64,000 bases of DNA from positions 149,447 through 213,446 of the forward strand of contig FN648459.1 in the NCBI GenBank assembly GCA_000310025.1, read 5' to 3'. The notes below the pieces were generated by a model. It saw nothing but the letters and a program-made list of their open reading frames with translations. It ran no database searches and was not told where the DNA came from. Origin of the DNA: Ectocarpus siliculosus. Lineage: Eukaryota; Sar; Phaeophyceae; Ectocarpales; Ectocarpaceae. The position numbers and the translations under genes were made by a program. Positions 12,401 through 22,548 of this stretch are shown one piece after another (positions within the stretch are counted from its first letter, which is position 1; each line of letters opens with the position of its first letter).

Positions 12401-13824
12401 AGTGCATGGTAACTACCGGTTTGTGTGAGAATGATGTAGGGGGTTCGTTTTGAAGTGTTACGACCGGGTTGAATTTCTCTCTTGAACCGGCCCGAGGCAT
12501 GACAACCCAGTGTCACCCTCTTTAACACGTACTTACTCTAAAACAAAATATAAACCCGTAGGTACCACATTAACATCTTTCACATTTGCTCTGGCGTGTT
12601 CTCCTTCCACCGTGACCTCGGGACGGCAACGCAGCCTGGTGATGGTCGGTCTACGCCTGGTATGCCTCGTTGACGTTGATGCGAGACCGACAAGACGTTG
12701 GATCCATACGCGCATGCGAAATCAGGGGTAGGGGTATAGATCGCCGAGTGCCGTAATATCCGCCAATGTAGAAGCGCGGTTAGCCAACTCACCTCCCATG
12801 TTTGACCTCTCTCTCATCCTCTGCTGTAGCCGGTACCCTCCTTGGCTGTTGTAGTAGATCTACCGGTTCTTCATGTACTGGTGTGCCTGACAAGCTAAAC
12901 GCCCCGGGAGGTGGTCTTCTTCGCACATGGGAGATGTAACGGCAGAGCGGTGCTCGTACATAGGGGCAAGGTGTGCACAAACCCTGGGTCGAAATGAAGG
13001 GTATAGGCGTCAACTATTTGCGCAAAGTCATGATGGGACAGCTCATACGACGCAGTACACCCAGCAAACCTTAGACGCCAGCGACGCCTCTATGGTTCAC
13101 ACAGATAATGTGAAACAAACTGTTGTGCTCTAATCCTAACCCGATTGAACCATGACAACGAATAGCGCACAATCCCTTTAAAAGGCTATTGGGGTAGTCC
13201 CATCGAAGAAGGAAAGGCGGCATAGCGTTTCGTCATTTCGGGGTTGGACGTCACGTTTCGAGTATTGGCTCCCGTAGGACGCTGACATATGTAGTACACC
13301 TCGTGAGACATGATCTGCATATAGTCTTCGCCATGTCCGCATGGATACATCTACATCGGCACAAACCTCAGGTCCAAGGGACACTCGTGCACCGCACAAC
13401 AGGGGCCCCTTGTGGCGGTGATGCCGTCGAGGACGCCTGCCTTGACTGATCGGTCAACACCGTCGACGACGACGGTCTTGCGGCAAAGGCGGCAAGAGTG
13501 TCTGTGCCAGTTGACCTTCCCCCAGAACCCGTCTAGCTGTTCGTCCATTATCTCCCGAAGGCCCGCCAAACGATTAGTTCCTTGCTGCTGGCCCTCCTGA
13601 TCCCTCATCACAACCGGTTGTGGGTCGTCCACGCCGAGGTTCATGCCATCGGGTGCAAACCACATCCATGGTCCTGGTCGGCAACAGGAGTGGCGCGCGA
13701 AAAAAAAAGTGTGTCGCAGGCACACAGGTGCAGCCTTTGAAAGGAAAGAGCCGTGCTTGAAAAATCCTAGGTGAAGGATTAAGGGTTGTACGGGCATGCG
13801 TAGGGTGGCGCTTCCCCACAACAT
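9482..13824 (-). pseudogene. KDZ-type DNA transposase, intron-containing, interrupted by a stop
   Basis: The predicted product is a KDZ (Kyakuja-Dileera-Zisupton) superfamily transposase that would cut and paste DNA. Exons seen, in minus-strand order: a cysteine-cluster exon ending at 13367 (HSCRLC, VDG, GPCCAVHECPLDL); 12983-12793, continuing the cluster; 11081-10778, with CRPDLLFYDLACRM and TRYIVDR; 10470-10307, with FHFRQH, C-x2-H and AESNNSWLS; and 9612-9482, with VKQMPRVLRDFFL, RNE and a TGA stop. Phases agree at three introns: 13366-12984 (phase 2), 10777-10471 (phase 2, joining VDR to FHF) and 10306-9613 (phase 1). A TACTAAC branch-like site precedes the 11081 acceptor. The YD-x2-C, VDRFHF-x2-H and AE-x2-N-x-WL signatures are typical of the family. 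A TAG at 12862-12860 interrupts the otherwise good frame of the second exon. Exons between 12793 and 11081, and the N terminus, are unresolved. The range is the outer limit of open frames. Confidence 0.8.
11476..11826 (+). repeat. dispersed repeat R1, copy 1
   Basis: About 350 bases here match 56410-56788 in the same orientation with moderate divergence and several small indels. Shared blocks include CGCACCACGTTGTGT, ACCCTTAGCAGGATGCAGCG and GTGATGTGAGAGCCTGGTC. No terminal inverted repeats or coding frame were seen. It lies within an intron, or an unresolved part, of the KDZ pseudogene. It is probably a non-autonomous mobile element. Confidence 0.85.
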
Positions 13825-16800
13825 AGACGTCCTCGTATGAGCGGCACAAAAAAGAAATGGTGGTTGGGGTTGGAGCGTGCGAAGGAAGAACTGCTAGCAT
13901 ACGTCAGCCCTAGGCAAAACGGCGGCGCGGTGCTTGGGACGGGGTAGAACGTCGTTGGCACTGCGCGCGGGACAACCTCAGAGCATCGACGAACGAGACC
14001 TACGGTGTGACAACAATGGGTCCCCATCAGTTCCTCATGACCGTGGCGAAAGGTGCCCTGTTATCGCATTAGTTGCCTCTCAAATGTACGGCCGTGTGAG
14101 GTCATCGTAGCTGACTAAACTATATACGGGTATACTGGCTGGCGTCCGGGCAGCACGTTCGAAGCTTGTGTGTTTTGTGAGATTCATCAAATTTCCCAAG
14201 GCGTGAAGACCTGTTAGCGGCGAGGCCAGGTGGAGCTTAGGTATCCGGTTCCTTGTGCACGTGGTCACGTTCAAATACAGCAGGCAGGGATATCCTCCAA
14301 AACAATATGGTTACCCGCTTCAAGGCGCGTCAACTACTAGAGCCGTTCTTGGCACACTGGGGGTACAAATACTTCGGTCTAGGCCGCCATCTGCTGCAAG
14401 GCGACCGCCAGTGTGGTACCGCAACATGCCCCCCTTCCCACTGCTTCGATAATTACTCATGTACCCAAAGCGATTAGCGTAGATTCCCAAAGGTGGTCCC
14501 GGGTTCCCACATTCGTTCCTATCGAATGTGAGTACGTTTCCGTACACGAATTACCCATCGGCGACGGGATGTCGACAACCGATATGGATGGTCCCCATTT
14601 TCCGTGAGGGCTACACCCCTGTTCATCCTTGCACACTAGACAACAACACCCACCGTTCTCCGTCTTGTAAGCGATCTAGGAAATGAATAGTGTTGAACAT
14701 ACTGTAATACTGGGTGCTCACCTACGCCCTGGGCCATTTTCAGAACCGCGAAAATAGCCCAGCACTCCATGATTGCATCCACGGAGATATTATTCGCCCC
14801 GTTGCCTCGGTCTCGCACTACCGTCTGGTTGTATACCTCAGCGATGGCGGTAAATCCAGACCTGGTTTGGGCGTAACGTCGAAAATCGAGAAATTGACAT
14901 CAGATATAAATTTTCCTGCGAAGTTGCGCTGCGGCCATACTGCGGCATCGCACAATACTAGGCGAGGAAATAGTGGCACATGGTCAAAACCGCCTCCCCG
15001 AACAGAGAACTGAAGCCCAACAACGCGAACAATAAGAAAAAGCTCATGTCACCTAATACTTGGAAAAAATCCATCGAGTATCACGTAGGACGAAGAAACA
15101 CAAACGTCAAGCGGGAATAACGCGCAGTTGGCGCAGCCTACTGTTGAGTTTGGTAAATAGCAGGCTTCACAGTTTTTTTGTGTCGGCGGTCGGCGGTATA
15201 GAAGGACAGTGTAAGTCGCGAACATGTCAACGCAGAACGCTGGCCAATTGCCGATGCATAAGTACCTCATCCTCGACATGGTAAGAGCCACCTGCGTCAA
15301 GAACGCCGTAGACATCACGAGAGTTATTTAAAAACTCGAAAAAGTGCATGAAACCAGTGGAAGAGCCCGAAAAGTGGATGAATTGAGTTTTATATCGGAG
15401 GGGACTTATGGGCAAAAATGCATGAATCGCGAGCAAAAATATGTTTGGGGCTCCAGAGCTCCAAGTATATATTTGTGTTCCGAGACGAACAGACTGCTCT
15501 CTCTATTTCCCTCTATCCCTCTCCTCTCTCCTCGCTTTTGCAGCAAACATCACCGCCGTCACAACAGCAAAGACACAGCACACGGTCATAACAACGCCGC
15601 CACCACCGCCAGCCCCCAACCAAGCTTTCGGGCACTGCTCGAACGATTTTTTGTTGTGCTGCATGCGTATCAACGCGTACGTGAGGTTGCTGCATGCTGC
15701 TGCTGCACCCTTTCTTTTCCGCGCCACCCTCCTCTCTCGTCGTGCTCCTTTTTCTTCCTCGCGTTCTCTGGTGTCGCCATCGCACCCAAGCCCAGACGAA
15801 CTAACGAACAGACACAGTTCCACAAGGCTCGCCGCGTAGCTTATAGGCTGCCCCGTTATTTTTTTGGGGGGGAGGGCGGCCCTTCCTAGTCGGCATGGCG
15901 GGGAGGCTGGAGGTTGTTGTTGTCGTTGATGCACAGGGTGTGGGTATATGCCTGTCTGCCTGTCTTTTCTAACCCCTCTCTCGTTTTTTCTTTCGCACCG
16001 AAAAAAGGGAAGAAAGACCAACGGTTTGTTATCATCAACGTGCCCGAGTGCCAACATACAGAGTATCAGCTAGCGTGGGTTGGGGGCGCTCTTGGCAGAG
16101 ACGAACGCGCCTTGTCCGTTATTCGTTCGTTACGTTAGGGTGTGCATATTCGTATCACCTTGAAAAAAGGCACTCTAATTTCGCATGCTGCTTGTTTCCG
16201 GTTGATCAAATTTGGCTGCACCACAACGGCAGCCCACTTGCCCAACACCAGCTGTCCGAGGATGTATTGGCGCAGGCTAACAGTCCTGTGTTTTTATCCT
16301 GTGAAGATCTATTCTCGAGTTTTATATCACGAGAGTTTTTCACCAAAAATGTACAAAGCAGCGGACGGCCCAAAAAAGTCCCGCCGGTCCATGAATCGAG
16401 TTTTCAATAACTCTACAACGGTTTTCCCGGATTTGTTAGTGATTTCAGCGGGGATTCCATCTTCGCAAGAATAAAATGTGTGCCATGTCGAGCCATCTGG
16501 ACGTCCTCCACACGGGCGGAAAGAGGAAGTACTTCACAAAGCAGATCCAACAGCAAAGAGGGGGACCGTGCCCCCTATCGAACAGCATTCTCACCAACCT
16601 GCACGTCACCAAATCATACACCAAACGTAACTTAAAGCAATGAACCTAGACCCACAAACAATACATTGTTCCTTCCGGAATACCGCCTCCGTAATCAAGT
16701 TCCGTTGGTCCTCCACCCTCCTGCCCTCCCTCCCTCTTCTCTCTTTCTCTGGTTGGCACTTTGTCTGGCTACCCCCCACCCCCCCTCAACGACGTGTGTA

Positions 16801-17199
16801 TGGTGGAGCAGTGGTCGTCGCTCGTCTATGTTTCTACACCAAAGCGGCCTAACCCTCAATCAAGTAGAACGCATCTCTCCTATATCTAAGTCGATTTCCT
16901 AACCAGTATTTCATTGCGTCTGTCGCGAGCGCAAAGAGTCCTACCGTAGTCCTGTGTGATCCTTCACGCCGGTCTTCGTCCGGCTAAACAACATTCGTCT
17001 GTATTACAAGTAAACACGAAACGTGCCGAGTAACGTGCAGCGATGCAAGCTCACATCCGGTGGAGGTGATGGGTCAATTACGGGTGCCGACTACTTGCAC
17101 CGCCAAACATACGCCATTGAGTAAATCACCTTGTTCACTATGCCTACGGTCAAGATGCACCATCTACCATGTATTTCACGATAAAATAAAAGGTGCCGC
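13825..17199. other. no supported gene
   Basis: Open frames are short and overlap on both strands. A pyrimidine-rich tract with CTCT runs occupies roughly 15490-15990, explaining frames such as 15344-15889 (plus) and 15503-16057 (minus). Similar short strings, such as GAGTTTTATATC, occur at about 15378 and 16317 and could mark the edges of a decayed insertion of about 1 kb. This is not conclusive. N-terminal exons of the KDZ pseudogene could lie in the first part but were not identified. Confidence 0.4.
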
Positions 17200-17796
17200 T
17201 TGAAATCGCTTGTCCTTCCCTACCCCTCCTGTCCTTGCTATATGTGTCAGATAATCTTCGGAAAGCTTAGCGAGGCCGACGTAGCTGGCTACGGGAGCAT
17301 ATCTTTTTTCGGACGAACGGATTCTCTTGTATCTGCGGGCGGGTTGTTTGATGGGACGACGGAGCATGCTGGGTTGTGTTGGTACGCGTTCGAGCAGCTA
17401 CGAAACCTGCGACTAGACGACGGCAGTGACGTCCCCAGCCTGACTATGAGGAGGGACGCTGAACGCACATTCCGCGCGCACTATGAATTGTCGGAAGAAC
17501 AGTATCACGCCCTAGAACAGCTCTGTGATCAGGAAGGAGGGCTAGGCAATGTACACGAGGCTTACAGACAGTCCCTCCCCCAATACACACCGGGAGTGAG
17601 TCCTGACTTTGTCCGGAGGGCGATTGGATACGGCGGCTCGCGGTGCCCCAAACAGGAATACGTTGACAGGGTCATGAGAGTGAGATCGATGGATGCAACC
17701 TTCTACGGCATTGACGAGTGCTACGCGGTGAAGCACTACACCAAGACTTGCCAAGGGGGATGTGGAGCGAGGTACTATCTCCTCTTGCGAAGTTAA
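17200..17796 (+). CDS. unrecognised protein fragment with C-terminal cysteine cluster
   Basis: A 198-residue open frame has ordinary globular composition with no low complexity. From about residue 90 it contains helices rich in acidic and aromatic residues (AHYELSEEQYHALEQLC, YTPGVSPDFVRRAI). It ends in a possible zinc cluster, HYTKTCQGGCGARYYLLLRS, followed by a stop. Cys-Cys-Gly-aromatic clusters of this type precede the catalytic region in some KDZ-type transposases, so this could be the N-terminal part of a second, plus-strand transposase. That is a guess from motif shape only. The displayed start is simply the first possible codon, and the true 5' end may be an upstream exon. Confidence 0.45.
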   Translation: MKSLVLPYPSCPCYMCQIIFGKLSEADVAGYGSISFFGRTDSLVSAGGLFDGTTEHAGLCWYAFEQLRNLRLDDGSDVPSLTMRRDAERTFRAHYELSEEQYHALEQLCDQEGGLGNVHEAYRQSLPQYTPGVSPDFVRRAIGYGGSRCPKQEYVDRVMRVRSMDATFYGIDECYAVKHYTKTCQGGCGARYYLLLRS

Positions 17797-18772
17797 TACA
17801 CCACCGAGACAAGTGTAACTCGAACATAATTCATTGTCCAAGCCGCAAATAATCTAGGGTTCGCCTCTTGAGGGATGTCGCATTGGGGCGAGCCATGCCG
17901 GAGATGAATACCTCGATGGTGCGAGCGGATAGCCGCGCGCCAGAGCTGGAGGACCTTGACGCGGAGCTTGAAAGCTTGCAATTGCAGGTTTCTCGGTTGG
18001 CGCCCCTCGTGAACGAGTCGATGTTGAATGACGCGCCTGGTAGCGTGGCGGTGGACGAAGCCAGAAGGGTTAGCTGCGCTGCCGCCCCCGGATACCAACA
18101 TGCAGCCGCGCGGCGGAGGCGGCGGGCTTCTCCAGCAAGCAACGGCTGGTGGACAGGCACCACGTCAGCTGCTAGGAAGCGACTGGGCCAGCATACTCCT
18201 GGCGAATAATGTGGGACCAGCCGGAGTGGGCCCGGGCGTAGGACCGAACAACGGGGAAGCGAGGGGGGTAACCCCAGATGAGAAACCCGTGATTTGAGGC
18301 CATAACGAGTTCGTCGATTGCTACAGCAGTAGCCACCAGAAAATAGTGACGGTGAATGCCCGCTTTTAGACGGAAAGAGCCGCGGCCACGGTATTGATTC
18401 GTGGCGAAAATCGTTCGCCCAAGTCGCAAAGACCATCGACTTGCACGGCCGGTTTGTAGTTGCTAATAGCCACTATCCTGTGGGCGACACAGACATGTCA
18501 CTGCCCATCGACAGCACAGAGGAGTTGAACCGCTGGATGCTCTCGACGGTACCTCGTGCGGCTAGAGGCTGGTGGCGAGAGTTGTGGGAGGGTTCCTGTG
18601 TGAACGCGCTGAGGAGGACTACACCGCGCGCCAAGAGGCTGAGGGCCTCCTGCTGGGGGCGGAGGACATCATGCTCAACTCTCCAGACGAATTCGAGACA
18701 TCTCTGGCATCCTACGAGCTAAGTGCATCCCCCATAGGCAAGTGTCCGAGTGACTAAGAACCCCCCCCGCCC
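17797..18772 (+). other. possible 5' remnants of the Copia polyprotein
   Basis: Plus-strand frames at 17868-18209 (with the acidic, helix-prone stretch ELEDLDAELESLQLQVSRL) and 18572-18757 (acidic, ending SPIGKCPSD) lie directly upstream of the Copia reverse-transcriptase fragment. They have the composition of a Gag or integrase-RT linker. The frames change between them and I see no zinc knuckle or integrase HHCC or DDE motif. The minus-strand frame 17831-18436 is the antisense of these. Confidence 0.3.
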
Positions 18773-19140
18773 ATGAACGTAGGCGGCGCTGCCAAGTCCG
18801 AGTACAGAGAGGGGTGGGAACAGGCCATGAGGGAAGAGTTTCATGTGCACGTGGGCACGGGAAAGTTTTCGTTTATTTGTAGACGGCGCGCCAGATGGGC
18901 GTAGGCCTGTGGGCTCGAAATGGTGTTTCCGTTTGAAGACAAACAAGGAAGGGAACATTGTCAAAGCGCGTCTGGTTGCCAGGGGGTTGCCGCTAATCCC
19001 GAACGTGGACTATATCTATTCGTGTTCCCCTTGCCCATCATCCGCACCCATTAAACTGATGCTTGCGGGTTCAAACGAGAGGGGCATGAATCTCAATTAC
19101 TGGGACGTGAAGCAGGCATACACACTCCCCGCTGGGTGCG
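18773..19140 (+). pseudogene. Ty1/Copia reverse transcriptase fragment, frameshifted and truncated
   Basis: The first part, from the ATG at 18773, reads KSEYREGWEQAMREEFHVHV, matching the Copia segment just before RT. It then changes frame between about 18870 and 18895. The second part reads RRPVGSKWCFRLKTNKEGNI, KARLVARG, NVDYIYSCSP and LNYWDVKQAY. These correspond to RT motifs through motif A (the D of WDVKQAY). Known: in intact Copia elements this enzyme copies element RNA into cDNA. Homology stops near 19125, before motifs B and C (no YVDD), and runs into unrelated sequence with a small GC hairpin (CCCCGC/GCGGGG). The frameshift and truncation make it a dead remnant. No flanking LTRs were recognised. 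Confidence 0.85.
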
Positions 19141-19325
19141 GGGCAAATCTCACAACATTTATAATGAGCCGCGCAGCGAGCGAAGTGAGCGACATTTTAC
19201 CCTTCTCATCCCCACGAGGGAAAAAAAGGTTTATCTACCAGGGGCCCAACTTTTAATTAACGACCGCCTAAATCTTCGCTCATTTTCGAACACAACGAGG
19301 GCTTTAGAGTACAGTATGATGATCT

Positions 19326-19640
19326 GCTGGCTTCTGAGGAACAAGAAAATAGGGCGATCTTCACCACACCGGTTTGGTCGTGCTACGACAGCAGATCGCC
19401 GTGCTTCATCGACATGTGTACCCAAAACCATAGGAGATTCTGACAGACTCGCCCAGCCAAGCCATCGGAGATCTCCGACACACACACACCGCGGTGGTTT
19501 GCTTCGTTCACACCACACACACACGGGGGGAAACAGAGGAAGCACTCAGCGAAACACGCAACACCGCCGGGATTGTCAAGGCAGCACTGGCAGGAGAAGG
19601 GAGCCACACAAGAAAGCTGGTGGCGGATATCATTGTCATT
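19326..19640 (+). repeat. dispersed repeat R2, copy 1
   Basis: This segment is the diverged reverse complement of 47338-47575. Shared blocks, in this orientation, include AAAATAGGGCGATCTTCACC, ACGCAACACCGCCGGGAT and GGCGGATATCATTGTCAT. A shorter third copy of the right end lies at 19812-19892. No coding frame spans it. Confidence 0.75.
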
Positions 19641-19811
19641 GGTGTTGTTTCGGTGTGTGAAGAGAGACCATCGATAAACCTACTTGGCCTGGGGGAAAAA
19701 CACATAAACGCAGAAGTTTGCTCCCTTCGAAACCACACAACAGACAGACGGACAGACCAGGAGAAACAGAGGATGAATCAGCTATAAACACGCACCGCTG
19801 CTGGGAGGGGG

Positions 19812-19892
19812 AAGACAGCACTGACTGACTGGCGAGGGAAGGGAGCCGTACACACAGCTCGTGGCCGATAGATGTCATTGTCATTCTGTTGC
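19812..19892 (+). repeat. dispersed repeat R2, partial copy 2
   Basis: The segment with GACAGCACTGACTGACTGGC, followed by GGGAGCC and ATGTCATTGTCATT, repeats the right end of the R2 copy about 230 bases upstream in the same orientation. Confidence 0.65.
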
Positions 19893-22548
19893 TTCGTTCG
19901 TTGTGTGGCTGGCTAACAACAAATTTGACTTTTGATGTCGTCATGCTTAGGTGTCTCTGAACCAAATGAAGCCGTTCTTTTTGCAATAGGTGGGTATGTA
20001 AGCTGAGTACGTGGAACAAGTGTGACTTGTCTGCATCATGCCAGAGTTATGAAGAGACTGAGGTGCTACACTGCTGTTGGGTACCTGATGTCTTCCGGAG
20101 GTACGCTCTGAGTCTATTCCGGATATCAACTTACGTTGCACATCCGGTCCGAAGAAACTTGCCGACCCCTAGCGTATGAGTAACCCAGCGTACCTTTGTC
20201 GGAGATTGAACGTCTACGCTCTTGCTTCGCTCTCTGTCGACGTTGATGTACGACGAGCACTGCGCGGATCTCGCCGCGTGCTTGGCAGGGTTTCCAGGGG
20301 GGGGACACGTTTCCGTTGGAGGCCTCGTTGTGCCTTTATTTTCTTTTTTTTTGCTACGCGCAGCACTGCTGTTCAGTTGGCTGACACACACACCGGCACG
20401 CACATATGCACGATGAGCGATGAGCACCAGCCTCCGCAGACCGCTGCCACTGTACATCGACGTCCACACACCACAGTATCATGACCCGAGCAGAATGTGT
20501 GCCATCTTGGTTGGTTTCACGAGCAAGGCTCTGACAACAATGGACCTGGAAAGCCTTGTGGGCGGGGACGAGACAGAGAGAGGACCATCTCCTTACGATC
20601 CCAAGGCTTGTTCGAGGTAAGTGCCGCAATGTGAATGGCAGTATAATAGAGGGATGAAATGGGCCGAGAAGGCCCTGTGCGAGACGTGTTCTGGTATTTC
20701 CGTGGGTGTCGTTGCTTGGGGCTTGCTTCATTCTCCGCGGGGGAGGGTGTGTGGTTTGCTTCTGTTTTGAGACAACCGAGCTTGTCGAGTGGCCGTACGA
20801 CGAGGAGGGGCCCACGTGCTCAACATCACAGCTTGTCGCATGCACGATGCGCCTGCACTATATATGCGTCTGGCCACAGCTTACAGACCAGCGCAGTCCT
20901 GAATCCATGCGAGCCAAACCATCGGGCGCAGTACCATGGGTAGGTCCACCTGTGGGCAAACCTGGGCTACCTTGTGTGGGCGATATTTTACTGGCGGCGC
21001 CTGGAAAAAAAAGAAGAAAAAGGAAGAAGTATAGACGTATAGACCTATCTCTCGCGAAACCCCGTAGTGCAGTACTGCACGGCTGAAAAAAAAAAAAATG
21101 GCGGCGGAACAAAGAATATCGGCTTACACAGAAGAGCAGCGCGACCGGCGTACATCCACCCAACGCTAAAGGTTTACAGCAGTAGACTATTCCAATAGCT
21201 ATCTAGGGAACCAAGATTTGCCGAATTCCGTCCACTGTAGGCTGAAAACTTGTCGGCGCAAGCCGCAGCCCGTGCCCAAAAAAATTTGCCGATCGTATCT
21301 ACGCGGCGCAACCACGCTGCTGTGCACCCGCCAAAGAGACCAAGCACGAGAACGCGCCCACCACAGCATCAATCGCCACAAAAATTTGATGGAAGATGGA
21401 CTGAGCGCCAGAGAATAGATTGCATAAGAATTCAACTTAGGTAGTGCAGATGATCGAGAGGTAGGCACGAATGAAGTTGAAAACTTGCGTTCGCATACAC
21501 GCACCGTGCTTATGCCCTGCCACAGTGCCGGCAACACTAAGCATTGGTAATGTTAGCTGCTGATCTTGTGGTTGTATAGCACTTGGAATTGTGCTGCAAT
21601 ACGAACTACAGGTGGAGTACTCTTCAATGGCGTCAGCCTGGTTTGAACTGAAATTGCTGTTGGTGGTGCCCCCCTGTTATTGCACCGCACACGCTTGCTT
21701 GTGCCTGTTGGAGTCGGGACCTGAGACCTAGCAGCACAACTCTCCTGATTCCTGACGAAAAAAATGCAAGAAGGGTCGAGCGACTACTGTAAAACGGCAC
21801 CTACGGTAACAGCGAGTTTGGCCACTGATAACGTTGTGCTACGTGGTGTCGCATGCAGGCACGGTCGGCATATATATGAACACATTGAAGTACTTGTCTC
21901 GATGTACATAAGTACGCCCTGAGCATTGGGTGTGGCGAGAACGCCGGAAATACTTACACACGAGCACCGCACACAAGATCGGGACCCCCCGGGTTGCCCA
22001 AACCTATCAACATCATGCCCGAAGGATACAACAACTAACTTATTTACAGTCAGTACAATACCGGCCCAACGCACACAGCACCCCAATAATAGGTTTCCGG
22101 CAGTTTGCCGGAAAAACGCGAAGAACAAAATACTATGCCAATAAACAACGGACACCCGGCTTGACCGAAGAAAAATACTCCCCCCCCCCGCCCCCCGGTC
22201 CACCTCCCTGCGCAACTAGGAACTAAAATTCGCCCCGGGCGGAAACGCGCGCTCTAGCCGGCTTGAAAGTATTAGGCAGAAGTTCGTCCGTCTGATGTCT
22301 CGTATCCCGGGGTCGTCGTATCTCGTGGATGGATGCATCCAACGGAAGTGAAGCACGGACGGACCTGTTCAACCACCAACAAGGACGCGCGAAATATGTC
22401 ATTGAAACATGGAGTTAGAATAAATCAGACCACACGATCTTTCGGTACGACGTGGAGATCTGACGTGCAATAATGCCGGGCACGACATCCCCAACCCCAA
22501 TCACAAGGAACGATATATTATGTACCTGCCTGAAGAAGTAGCCAGATC
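19893..22548. other. no supported gene; one possible exon
   Basis: The one exon-like segment is about 20540-20617 (plus). It begins ATGGACCTGGAAAGCC, encodes an acidic stretch and stops at a consensus GTAAGT donor, but I cannot link it to other exons. The rest holds short shadow frames, a 12-base A run near 21087 and C/G runs near 22180-22197. Confidence 0.35.

Noticed and set aside
15344-16057. Frames of 181 and 184 residues on opposite strands
   Set aside because: Both derive from a CT-rich tract, with low-complexity composition and no domain.
17831-18436. 201-residue minus-strand frame
   Set aside because: It lies opposite plus-strand sequence leading into the Copia RT, and no motif was seen.
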